From Croceimicrobium sp963977415 (GTDB taxonomy: Bacteria; Bacteroidota; Bacteroidia; Flavobacteriales; Schleiferiaceae), in assembly GCA_963977415.1 (NCBI GenBank), contig CAXBOS010000012.1, positions 60,372 to 124,371 on the forward strand: DNA of 64,000 bases. The letters are read 5' to 3'. The stretch's first letter is position 1. Every line of letters starts with the position of its first letter. The position numbers were made by a program, and so were the translations under genes. Below are positions 46,528 through 54,482 of the stretch, in pieces. The notes below the pieces were generated by a model. The model did no database searches, had not been told where the DNA came from, and worked only from the letters and a program-made list of their open reading frames with translations.

Positions 46528-46977
46528 ATGCGCATTCTTGCTCTTCTCCTATTTATTCTGATTGGAGGCCTTGTCCAAGGGCAGACGAGCTATTACTTCT
46601 GTGTTGAAAGTGAGGAATATGAAACCTTTAAGGCACAAGTAGAGTTTAAAAGTTTCGATTTTGGCGAATCTGCTGCCAAGCAAATGCTCTTAAACGATTT
46701 GCAAAATTCTTTAAAAGGCGAGCTTAAAGTGGCGAAATTCAATCCCAAAACTTGCAGCTGCCCTGGCAATTGCCCGGAAGTGAAAGTTTCGGCCAAAGAC
46801 TGGGATGGCAATTTTAGCGATAATGAGTTTAGTGTTTCGGGAGCCTATGGCTCGGCCGTGGAGATTGCCGATGTGCTGATAAGCAGTGGCCAAGAATTAC
46901 TCAATAACCCGGGACGCTTTTTAATGGATCGCGTTTTTGGCTCGAAGAAGACGACGGGGGGGGGAATTAGTACTTAG
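46528..46977 (+). CDS. Hypothetical secreted 149-aa protein
   Basis: Signal peptide 1-19 (MRILALLLFILIGGLVQGQ). The mature part has a Cys cluster (KTCSCPGNCPE) that could form disulfides or bind metal; this and the position just after the copper genes allow, but do not show, a copper-related role. Near the C-terminus it reads RVFGSKKTTGGGIST over a run of nine G bases, a slippage-prone tract. Family not recognised. Confidence 0.65.
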   Translation: MRILALLLFILIGGLVQGQTSYYFCVESEEYETFKAQVEFKSFDFGESAAKQMLLNDLQNSLKGELKVAKFNPKTCSCPGNCPEVKVSAKDWDGNFSDNEFSVSGAYGSAVEIADVLISSGQELLNNPGRFLMDRVFGSKKTTGGGIST

Positions 46978-47087
46978 TACTTAGTACGCTGCGCTTTTAG
47001 TAGTTAGTAGTAAATCAATCGGTAACTACCGCTACCTTTTAAAATTTTAGAGGAAGAAAAGGAAAGTGTCTTGCTTTTCATAAGAGG

Positions 47088-47116
47088 CCTGAGGCCTAAT
47101 TTACATCGAACTCAAC
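47088..47116 (+). repeat. Dispersed intergenic motif, copy 3
   Basis: CCTGAGGCCTAATTTA then CATCGAACTCAAC, related to the copies at 6863 and 7093. Confidence 0.55.
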
Positions 47117-47197
47117 TAGAGATAGACTTTTTACAGGAATGATGGTGAGCCGTGTTTACGCTAGCCCATAATTACAAAGCTTATTGTTTGTCTTTTC

Positions 47198-47734
47198 TCA
47201 TGATTTTAGCGCCTTCAATATGTCGTAATCATCTTTAAACATGTTAATTACATCCGCTGATGGGTTCATCTCTGACTTATGAAATCCGCTATCGTAAATG
47301 ATTTTTCGCATATCTAGTGCTTTTTTGTTTTTCCAGAAGGCAGCTTTAGTATATCCAACGGCATATATTTCGTCTTGATGCGTGAAGGTTTGACGATGAT
47401 AAACCCACTTATCATCCCAGCCTTCCACACTGATAGTGATTCTAAATTTGGCCCCTCTTTTTAAGGGTTTTTTATAAATGAACTTTTGAGAACCTAAAAC
47501 TGGAAATATTCCTTTCTTAAAGGTAGTATCGTAGAGCTTCGATCTGAAGAGTACTTCAAATCGTATAAAATCCATATAATAGAAGTATTTTGAATTCGCC
47601 ATGAACCGCAAACTATCGCAATCCAATATTCTGACTCTTCTAATTCTTGAAAGGTCTGACTCTAGATTCACCTTCTTCCAAAAGTATTTCGCACCTATAT
47701 AGATGTAAAACATGTGCAGCCAATAGTATATCAT
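47198..47734 (-). CDS. Thioesterase-like protein (THEM6/4HBT-like hotdog fold)
   Basis: 178 residues. The pattern (SKYFYYMDFIRFEVLFRSKLYDTTFKKG, FPVLGSQKFIYKKPLKRGAKFRI, VEGWDDKWVYHRQTF, YAVGYTKAAFWKNKKALDM) matches THEM6-type acyl-CoA thioesterase-like proteins with a hotdog fold; D-F-x-R at the catalytic helix is in place. Family members hydrolyse acyl thioesters or bind acyl chains; the substrate is unknown. It is isolated between repeat-rich spacers. N-terminal residues 1-18 are hydrophobic and could be a membrane anchor. Confidence 0.75.
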   Translation of the reverse strand: MIYYWLHMFYIYIGAKYFWKKVNLESDLSRIRRVRILDCDSLRFMANSKYFYYMDFIRFEVLFRSKLYDTTFKKGIFPVLGSQKFIYKKPLKRGAKFRITISVEGWDDKWVYHRQTFTHQDEIYAVGYTKAAFWKNKKALDMRKIIYDSGFHKSEMNPSADVINMFKDDYDILKALKS

Positions 47735-47905
47735 TATTTTTGTTTGCGCTTTTACTTGGGAATCAAGATACAGTTAATATATATCACAAATCACACTTCA
47801 GGAGAAATTACCTAACAAGCCCCCTCCTTTCAAAGAAGTTGATGAACTCATTGATTAGTTATTGCATCGCCACCTTGGCTTATAAGCCGCTATTTATAAG
47901 CGAAT

Positions 47906-47935
47906 TGAAGCCTAATTTTACATCGATCTCAGCTT
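47906..47935 (+). repeat. Dispersed intergenic motif, copy 4
   Basis: TGAAGCCTAATTTTA then CATCGATCTCAGC. It lies just before the 44-bp tandem array. Confidence 0.5.
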
Positions 47936-47960
47936 ATGATGGTGGTCGAGGCCTGTTCAA

Positions 47961-48488
47961 TAGTCTGTGATAGCTTGCGATAAAGTGGGTCCCAGCATGT
48001 TGTATGGTCGGTGATAGCTTGCGGTAAAGTGGGTCACAGCATGGTGTAAGGTCTCTAGTGCCTCGTGATAGATGTTTTCGTAGCAGGTTGCCTAGTCTGT
48101 TATAGCTTGAGATTAAGTGGGTCGCAGCAAGTTGTGTGGTCTCTAGTACCTCGCTATTAATGTTTTCGCAGCAAGTTGCCTAGTCTGTCATAGCTTGAGA
48201 TTAAGTGGGTCAGAGCTTATTGCCTAGTCTCTAGTGCCTCGGGATAGAGATTTTCATAGCAAGTTGGATAGTCTATGATAGCCTGAGATTAAGTGGGTCA
48301 GAGCTTATTGCCTAGTCTCTAGTGCCTCGGGATAGAGATTTTCATAGCAAGTTGGATAGTCTATGATAGCCTGAGATTAAGTGGGTCAGAGCTTATTGCC
48401 TAGTCTCTAGTGCCTCGTGATAGATGTTTTCGTTGCAGGTTGCCTAGTCTGTCATAGCCTGAGATTAAGTGGGTCAGAGCTTGTTACC
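47961..48488. repeat. Tandem array of twelve 44-bp units in an alternating two-type pattern
   Basis: Twelve consecutive 44-bp units without a single indel. Type A contains GATTAAGTGGGTC or a variant; type B contains CTCTAGTGCCTCG. Order A A B A B A B A B A B A, so the working period is 88 bp from 48005 on. The unit pairs 48225-48312 and 48313-48400 are identical. Each 44-mer may itself derive from two 22-mers. 44 and 88 are not multiples of three and stops occur in the frames, so it is not a coding repeat. Confidence 0.92.
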
Positions 48489-48608
48489 TAGTCTACCCTA
48501 TGATGATATATGGTCTAAGCGGGCTGCATAAAGACTAAAGAGGGGCCTGTATGTAGTATACCACGGCCTGTGAATCAATTTTAAGGGCTGTGGCATTGGT
48601 CTTCAGCC

Positions 48609-48713
48609 CTTGCGACGAAGTATGTACCTCTTGCGACGAAGTGTGTACCTCTTGCAGCGAAGTGTGTACCTCCTGCGACGAAGTATGCACCTCTTGCGAA
48701 GGAGCCTTCAGGT
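48609..48713. repeat. 21-bp tandem repeat (about five units)
   Basis: Four clear units of CTTGCGACGAAGTGTGTACC plus T (48609-48692), then a degenerate one. On the minus strand it reads as heptads VHTSSQE, with flanking LKAPSQE and LKTNATA keeping the heptad spacing. All frames are open on both strands, so coding status is unproven. It follows the decayed dnaB end. Confidence 0.8.
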
Positions 48714-48785
48714 CTTGTAAGTTGGTGTGTCGTCCCTCGAAGCCGATGCGATTGCGGATTAAGCCTACTTTGCGGTTCTTTGGCA

Positions 48786-49430
48786 TAATACATTCAGCTT
48801 CGTCATCTGTGTTTGAAATATCTTACTACCGATTTCCACCTCGGGTATCCCCCCTATGAGTTGGAGGAAGTCGATGATGGTCAGCTTAATTCGAAGCTGA
48901 GACTTCAGACGCTTAGTTTTCACTTTAAAAGTTTCGATGCTAATGGATGGGGGTTGTCGATAACGAATGGTAGTTCTCGAAAAGCACGAGTGGCTCGAAC
49001 GGCATAATCGACATTTTCGATGGTCAAGCCTTTAACGGTAAATTTCTCTCCATCCAATCGAGCTTCGGATTAGGGCAAACGATTGGTAAGTATTTCTTTG
49101 CTCATTTCCAAGCCGAAAAAGGCAGCGGGATAGCCTAATCGTGCGGAGTGCATGCCGTACTTTATGGCTAAGGCCGTTTACCCTCTGGCTTGAGGTGCGG
49201 TTCGATTATTTCATCGATTGTATGTTCTTGCGGCTTCATACTCATTTCGCTTAGGGTATTCTGATCGAAGTAGGCGGTATCGATCAGGTCAAAAACATCG
49301 GTGGACTCGTCGAAAGCTTGCTCGATCAGTTTGGATACATTAGCGATGATTTGGCGCTGAATAAACTTCTGCGGCACCTTACTGCCCTGCTTTAAATTGA
49401 GGTTGTAGATATTTGACTTTTCGGCTACCC
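48786..49430 (-). pseudogene. dnaB: Decayed replicative DNA helicase (dnaB-like)
   Basis: Joining frames on the minus strand gives DnaB-like blocks in the right order: KVPQKFIQRQIIANVSKLIEQ with FDESTDVFDLIDTA (N-terminal and linker, 49168-49400); ALAIKYGMHSARLGYPAAFF then GLEMSKEILTNRL; LTIENVDYAVRATRAFREL; then KTKRLKSQLRIKLTIIDFLQ, the Walker B region. In-frame stops, at least two frameshifts and loss of the Walker A loop (GMGKTAF) and of the C-terminus make it non-functional. It is probably a relic of a second dnaB from a phage or plasmid. Confidence 0.82.
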
Positions 49431-49516
49431 TATCAGTTCTTAATTTATCTACCTTTAGCTTTTAAGATCGTTCTCACCTGAAACGAAGTGAGAGAATAAC
49501 CAAACTAAGTCCAACC

Positions 49517-50005
49517 ATGCAAAAATTCAAACTAGAAATTAAATGGGCCTTTATCTTCATTGCAATGTCTTTGTTATGGATGATAATCGAAAAACTAACA
49601 GGTTTGCATAGCATCCATATCGATAAGCATATGTATCTCACCAACCTATTTGCCATACCGGCCATTCTTATTTATGTTTTAGCATTAAAGGATAAAAAGA
49701 AAAAGAACTATTTCGGGCGAATGAGCTATAAGCAAGGTTTAGTATCGGGACTAATTATCACGGTGATCATCGCCATCTTTGCGCCTCTTACCCAATGGAT
49801 CACCTCCACAATTATCACCCCCGAGTATTTTCCTAATGTGATTGCCTACTCGGTTGAAAGCGGTTACCATAAATCCATAGAAGAAGCTGAAGCCTATTTC
49901 AATCTTAGTAATTACATTCAGCAGAGCGTCATCGGCGCCTTAATTATGGGAGTCCTTACTTCTGCTATTGTAGCCATTTTCCTTAAATCTAAGCATCAAT
50001 CGTAA
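49517..50005 (+). CDS. DUF4199 membrane protein
   Basis: 162 residues, four TM helices (about 8-28, 42-60, 76-98, 135-158). Pattern KKNYFGRMSYKQGLVSGLIIT and the helical loop EYFPNVIAYSVESGYHKSIEEAEAYF match DUF4199, common in Bacteroidota and often near glycosyltransferases or membrane channels. Function unknown. It starts the run of three membrane-protein genes 49517-51713, though with about 85 bases before the next. Confidence 0.82.
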   Translation: MQKFKLEIKWAFIFIAMSLLWMIIEKLTGLHSIHIDKHMYLTNLFAIPAILIYVLALKDKKKKNYFGRMSYKQGLVSGLIITVIIAIFAPLTQWITSTIITPEYFPNVIAYSVESGYHKSIEEAEAYFNLSNYIQQSVIGALIMGVLTSAIVAIFLKSKHQS

Positions 50006-50089
50006 TAGTAACATATCCGAATCGCCATTTTACGAGATTCGAATACTATTTTCGCCCCATAGCTAAAAGCTTAAAACTCCAAACTTTGC

Positions 50090-51079
50090 ATGTTTGTAAA
50101 CAGAAATTATAGCCTTTTCCGCACCTTTGCCTGGTCGTACAAGCCCTTTTTATGGGGCTTTATTTATGCCTTACTCATTGGTAGTTTGGGATATTTCAGC
50201 CAGCAAAGCCTGAGCTTTCCATGGGAACCCCTCAGTGTTATTGGTATTGCCGTAGCCTTTTACCTCGGCTTTAAAAACAATAGCTCCTACGATCGTACAT
50301 GGGAAGCGCGCAAAATTTGGGGCTCAATAGTAAATAACAGTCGCAGTTTTGGTGCAGCCGTTTGCAGTTTTGTGCAGGGCGAAAAAGAGGAAGATTATAA
50401 GAAAGAACTCATTTACCGTCATATTGCCTGGATGACCGCTCTGCGCCATCAATTACGCCTTAGTCAACCTTGGGAGCATACCGATGAACGCCTCCATAAA
50501 CTGTACAATCCTACCATCTGCGAAGACTACACCAATAAGCTCGATAAAGAACTGGCCCAATACCTCAGCGCAGAAGAAGTAGCCACTTATGACCAAAACA
50601 GCAATCGGGCAACGCAAATTTTAAAAAGGCAAAACGTCCGACTGCAGGAGCTGCGCGATCAAGATCTTTACGAGGATTTTCGCCACATGGAATTCTTTCA
50701 CATTGTTGATAAACTCTACGCCGATCAAGGCATGGCCGAGCGTATTAAAAACTTCCCTTTTCCGCGGCAGTACGCCTCTACCGCTTTATGGCTAACCCTT
50801 GTTTTTAGCGCCTTTTTGCCCTTCGGCCTACTGGATGTTTTTAGCGAAACTAGCAGCATTTGGGTTTTAGTTCTCTGCGCTTTTGTGTCGGGATTAATCA
50901 CTTGGATTTTCTTTTTGATGGAGAAAATTGGCGACTATTCTGAAAATCCTTTTGAAGGCACTTATAATGATGTACCCATTACTTCCATTGCCCGCGGTAT
51001 CGAAATAGACTTGCGCGAAATGATCAACGATGCCAATATCCCGCCTAAATTTGAGGCAGAAAACGGCTTCTTAATGTAA
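50090..51079 (+). CDS. Bestrophin-family anion channel
   Basis: 329 residues. Start MFVNRNYSLFRTFAWSYKPF, then SFPWEPLSVIGIAVAFYLGFKNNSSYDRTWEARKIWGSIVNNSR, the bacterial bestrophin signature (FRxNxxYxRWWEGR-like), four TM helices and an acidic C-terminal helix pair (NPFEGTYNDVPITSIARGIEIDL). Members are pentameric chloride/anion or sometimes sodium channels of the inner membrane. The TRIC-like channel gene follows 4 bases later, so the two are likely co-expressed. Confidence 0.92.
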   Translation: MFVNRNYSLFRTFAWSYKPFLWGFIYALLIGSLGYFSQQSLSFPWEPLSVIGIAVAFYLGFKNNSSYDRTWEARKIWGSIVNNSRSFGAAVCSFVQGEKEEDYKKELIYRHIAWMTALRHQLRLSQPWEHTDERLHKLYNPTICEDYTNKLDKELAQYLSAEEVATYDQNSNRATQILKRQNVRLQELRDQDLYEDFRHMEFFHIVDKLYADQGMAERIKNFPFPRQYASTALWLTLVFSAFLPFGLLDVFSETSSIWVLVLCAFVSGLITWIFFLMEKIGDYSENPFEGTYNDVPITSIARGIEIDLREMINDANIPPKFEAENGFLM

Positions 51080-51083
51080 AATT

Positions 51084-51713
51084 ATGCTGCTTAGCGACTT
51101 CATTTACTATCTCGATTTGCTTGGGACTTTCGTATTTGCCATTAGTGGTATTTTACTAGCCGTAGAAAAACGCTTCGATATAGTAGGTGCTTTCATTATT
51201 GGCTTTGTAACCGCTTTGGGTGGTGGCACTACCCGCGATATTCTTATCGGGGCCAGTCCTGTTGCTTGGATGCAGGACCTCAATTACCTCCTCTGCATTC
51301 CTGTTGCCATGCTCTGCACCTACCTCTTTTACGATCAAATTTTAAAACTGCGCCGCAGCCTCTTTTTATTCGACGCCATCGGTATAGGCATCTTTACCAT
51401 TCTCGGTATCCAAAAGGTGCTAAGCCTTGGCTTATCGCCCATAATCGCCCTAATTATGGGCATCGTTTCTGCCGTTTTCGGTGGCATTGTACGCGATGTT
51501 TTAACCAACGAAGTACCCCTCATCTTCCGCAAGGAAATTTACGCTTCGGCCTGCCTTATCGGAGGCTTGAGTTTTTTACTCCTCAGCAAAACCGCACTAT
51601 CACCGGCCTTAATCACTTTTTTGGCGGTAATTCTCGTAATTTTCATTCGCATTTTAGCGGTGCGTTATCAATGGGAAACGCCCTTCCGACCCAAAGGTAG
51701 TCAAGGCCTATAG
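51084..51713 (+). CDS. Trimeric intracellular cation (TRIC/UPF0126) channel
   Basis: 209 residues with seven TM helices in two repeated halves, each with a glycine-rich motif: GFVTALGGGTTRDILIG and GIVSAVFGGIVRDVLTNEVP. These are the family's G-G-x-x-R-D pore motifs. Bacterial members conduct K+ or Na+; some may transport glycine. Located 4 bases after the bestrophin gene, suggesting balanced anion and cation flux. Confidence 0.93.
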   Translation: MLLSDFIYYLDLLGTFVFAISGILLAVEKRFDIVGAFIIGFVTALGGGTTRDILIGASPVAWMQDLNYLLCIPVAMLCTYLFYDQILKLRRSLFLFDAIGIGIFTILGIQKVLSLGLSPIIALIMGIVSAVFGGIVRDVLTNEVPLIFRKEIYASACLIGGLSFLLLSKTALSPALITFLAVILVIFIRILAVRYQWETPFRPKGSQGL

Positions 51714-51808
51714 CTTGTTTTTCGCTTTCGCTAGATGCGCTCGAATAAACATCTCCCCTCAGGGAAATATTTAGCCTCCAAATAACCCGTCACCTACACG
51801 AAGCTTAC

Positions 51809-51835
51809 TAAGCTGAGTTCGACCTAAAATTATGT
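51809..51835 (-). repeat. Dispersed intergenic motif, copy 5
   Basis: On the minus strand ATAATTTTA then GGTCGAACTCAGC. It ends about 65 bases before the next start codon. Confidence 0.5.
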
Positions 51836-51899
51836 ATTTTAGCCTTGAACTCTAAGTTCAAAGCCAAGCACTTTAAAATTAGAATTTAACACACAAATT

Positions 51900-52508
51900 A
51901 TGGCAATTCTCAACAAACTAAAGTGGATTTTCGGCGTATTTCTCGTCTTCTTTATCATCTTGGCTACCAACCTAATTGACCGCGATAACTTTTTGCGGAT
52001 AAAAGATAGCACCGCGAGCATTTATGAAGATCGTTTAATTGCCAAAAGCATTATTTACGATTTAAGCAAACAATTTCACCGCAAAGAAATTGCCCTTTTA
52101 AAGGCCGATAGTAGTTTCTACCAGCAGGAAAACCAGGCAACGAATAGTCTTATTGAAGAAGCCTTAGCCCAGTTCACAAGCACCAAGCTTACTAGCAAAG
52201 AAGCTTTAATTTTTGAGGACCTAAAACTTAGTATCGCCGACTTGCAGGCGAAGGAAGCGACGCTATTGAACGACGCCGAAAACAACTACCCCAGCCAATT
52301 ACTTCAAATTCAGGAAATCGAATCGAAGTTAAATGCCCTGGCGGCGATTCAGCTTGAAGAAGGGAAAAGACTGGTTTTGATTAGTGAAAAGGCCATGAAT
52401 AGCATCGAGCTTTTTACCCAAATGGAAATTTATGTTCTATTAGGATTGGCGATACTGGTGCAAATCTTAATTATGTACAAGCCCAAAACTGACGCTTATC
52501 GCGGTTAG
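51900..52508 (+). CDS. Membrane protein with four-helix-bundle (4HB_MCP-like) sensor domain
   Basis: 202 residues. N-terminal TM helix (about 7-26), a helical periplasmic domain (about 30-175; DRDNFLRIKDSTASIYEDRLIA ... IEEALAQFTSTKLTSKEALIF ... LLQIQEIESKLNALAAIQLEEG) matching the MCP four-helix-bundle sensor, and a second TM helix (about 178-195). There is no cytoplasmic signalling module, so it is a sensor-only protein that may partner another protein. No chemotaxis genes are nearby. Confidence 0.75.
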   Translation: MAILNKLKWIFGVFLVFFIILATNLIDRDNFLRIKDSTASIYEDRLIAKSIIYDLSKQFHRKEIALLKADSSFYQQENQATNSLIEEALAQFTSTKLTSKEALIFEDLKLSIADLQAKEATLLNDAENNYPSQLLQIQEIESKLNALAAIQLEEGKRLVLISEKAMNSIELFTQMEIYVLLGLAILVQILIMYKPKTDAYRG

Positions 52509-52623
52509 GGACCGAATCTATTACTGGAAAAACTCCATTTAAGTGGAATGCATCTACCGCAAGGGAGCCAACCTGTGTGCAATTTAAACGTTAGGATAAT
52601 AGAACCATTTGGATCCCCACTTT

Positions 52624-53112
52624 ATGCAAAGCATTAAAAATTATTTTGTTTTCGCCTTGCTAATTAGCACCCTTTTTGGCTGCGAAAAGAAAGAGGAAAG
52701 TCAACCATCCTTACAGGCCAATCAAATTGCGGCCCTGCTTGCAAGCCCAGAAATGCTAAACCTTAACAATTATCTTTTAAAGATAGAAAGTGACATTTGG
52801 CGCAACTTTATGCCGCCCATTGATAGCAATGGCAGTGCCCTAATGGCCCAAGTTGTTTTAAGCGAACGCAACCAAAGAACCCTCAATAATAGTGTACAGT
52901 TGGAAAAAGTGTACCTCATCAATCAGAATGAACTTTGGTCGAAAACTTTCGATAGTAGTGATTCTTCCAGCCCCTACCAAATAAGCGGCATGGTGCGCAA
53001 TGGCCCTATATGGGGACCGAATATTAAGGTAGATTTGGTGTGCGAATTTTCCTTTGGAGGACAAAATTATCGCCTCTTAGCCAGAGACCAAGAAATTTAT
53101 GCAACTTACTAG
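52624..53112 (+). CDS. Hypothetical lipoprotein (162 aa)
   Basis: The ATG at 52624 gives MQSIKNYFVFALLISTLFGC, a lipoprotein signal ending at the Cys; a TTG 15 bases upstream is unlikely. The mature part (EKKEESQPSLQANQIAAL...) has no known motif. The last 34 bases of the gene (53080-53113) recur at 54438-54471, on the far side of the next, oppositely oriented gene. Confidence 0.65.
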   Translation: MQSIKNYFVFALLISTLFGCEKKEESQPSLQANQIAALLASPEMLNLNNYLLKIESDIWRNFMPPIDSNGSALMAQVVLSERNQRTLNNSVQLEKVYLINQNELWSKTFDSSDSSSPYQISGMVRNGPIWGPNIKVDLVCEFSFGGQNYRLLARDQEIYATY

Positions 53113-53113
53113 T
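53080..53113 (+). repeat. 34-bp direct repeat, left copy (3' end of lipoprotein gene)
   Basis: Runs from GCCAGAGACCAAG through TTATGCAACTTACTAGT and includes the stop codon. One mismatch to 54438-54471. Confidence 0.85.
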
Positions 53114-53314
53114 TCGACAATAGATTATGATTCCCATCTATATGCCTGCTTTATCCACCAACTGTATGCTTCACCCATAGATAATATGCTGTAGCAACTA
53201 GCTAATTTAATTCCAATTGGCTCGTGCCTGTTAAGCTGAGGGTAATTTACGCACCGGATGCCAAAAAAAATCCCGACCAAAAACCGATGTAAAAAAAGAA
53301 ATTGAAAGACCGAA

Positions 53315-54322
53315 TTACTCTAAAACTACTTTTTTAGTGTAAATAACATTTTCGTCACTGTATTTTAACAGATAAATTCCCCTAACTAAATTACTAGTAT
53401 CAAAATAAAGATGCTCTCTAGGTGCTAATTGAAAATCTTGAATTAGCTGTCCATTATCACTAAAAAGTTCGATCGACTTTAGTTCGCTTTTCGCTACTAT
53501 GTTTATTAACCCTTTGGAAGGATTAGGGTAAAGCTCAACTGGATCTATATCATTTTCAGCCAAGTTCAGTCCTGCTCCAGAAGTATCCAAATCAGATTGT
53601 GCAATATAAATAGCGTGACTTCCTGCTCCAAGGCCATTGAAATATGAAATGGTATAAGAGGCAATAAAGTGCGAAGTTCCTGAATTATACCATAAGTAAG
53701 TCGTGTCGATAGTAGATCCAATCACTGTCCTTGTCGTAAGACTAGCGGTACTTACTAATCTTACCCTTAATGTGTTGGAAACAGTGCCATAGGGTAAAAT
53801 TAAATCACCATAACCATCAGCTACCATTTCCAAATTACCTAAGACATTAGTAGAAGGCGGGGCATTAACGTTTTCCGTAGTGCCACTAAAAGAACTGATA
53901 TGTATATCGCCAAAAGTCATCGGAAAATGAGTAAACGCCATAGGGCTGGAATATATCGATCGTATGGACCCTGCTTGAGAACCTTCCACAGAAAGTAAAT
54001 TGTTAGTACTTGAAAAGTATAGCTCTTGGTCATATCCGAAAGCAGAAGATTCTTGTAATAAAGTAGCTGCAGGAAAATAAACCGCATTCTGTCCGACAGA
54101 AGGATTTAAGTAGTTGTAGGTGAAGGCAGTTCCATTTAAACTAGATAAATCCCACGTAGCATTTTGCCCACCCGAACTGAGATTGAGAAATGGTGAATTG
54201 ACCCTAAACATATCATAAGAACTGCCTATGGTGGGAATGTGATTGGCAGAGCTGATAGTTATTTGTGCAACCAAGTTTAAACTAAAAAAAAACGCTGCGA
54301 AGCATACTAAAACCTTCTTCAT
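53315..54322 (-). CDS. T9SS-secreted protein of unknown function
   Basis: 335 residues. Signal peptide 1-19 (MKKVLVCFAAFFFSLNLVAQ), a beta-rich Ser/Thr-rich body with no recognised domain, and a T9SS type A sorting domain from about 260 (VELYPNPSKGLINIV ... LVRGIYLLKYSDENVIYTKKVVL). It is opposite to its neighbours and lies between two 34-bp direct repeats, so it may be a gene that arrived as a unit. Confidence 0.82.
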   Translation of the reverse strand: MKKVLVCFAAFFFSLNLVAQITISSANHIPTIGSSYDMFRVNSPFLNLSSGGQNATWDLSSLNGTAFTYNYLNPSVGQNAVYFPAATLLQESSAFGYDQELYFSSTNNLLSVEGSQAGSIRSIYSSPMAFTHFPMTFGDIHISSFSGTTENVNAPPSTNVLGNLEMVADGYGDLILPYGTVSNTLRVRLVSTASLTTRTVIGSTIDTTYLWYNSGTSHFIASYTISYFNGLGAGSHAIYIAQSDLDTSGAGLNLAENDIDPVELYPNPSKGLINIVAKSELKSIELFSDNGQLIQDFQLAPREHLYFDTSNLVRGIYLLKYSDENVIYTKKVVLE

Positions 54323-54437
54323 TGATTAATCAGCTATGGTTAACTAGCTAAGATAGTATTTTATTATCATTCAATATGTTGCAATAGTAAATACCTTATC
54401 CCAACAAAGGAGCCGTGCAATTACTTAAAACCTTTAT

Positions 54438-54471
54438 GCCAAAGACCAAGAAATTTATGCAACTTACTAGT
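54438..54471 (+). repeat. 34-bp direct repeat, right copy
   Basis: GCCAAAGACCAAG through TTATGCAACTTACTAGT; identical to 53080-53113 except one base. It sits in the spacer just before the DUF1853 start. Confidence 0.85.
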
Positions 54472-54482
54472 CCATTCGGACT

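Noticed and set aside
47961..48488. CRISPR array
   Set aside because: The supposed spacers are themselves repeated (two unit types alternate, two blocks identical), unit length is constant at 44, and no cas gene is near.
48535..48859. Protein-coding genes over the 21-bp repeat on either strand
   Set aside because: Several frames are open simultaneously because 21 is a multiple of three and the unit lacks stops; no start context or partner supports any one frame.
53114..54437. Integrative element with att sites around the T9SS gene
   Set aside because: The 34-bp repeat is att-like, but no integrase, excisionase or tRNA is present, so I report only the duplication.
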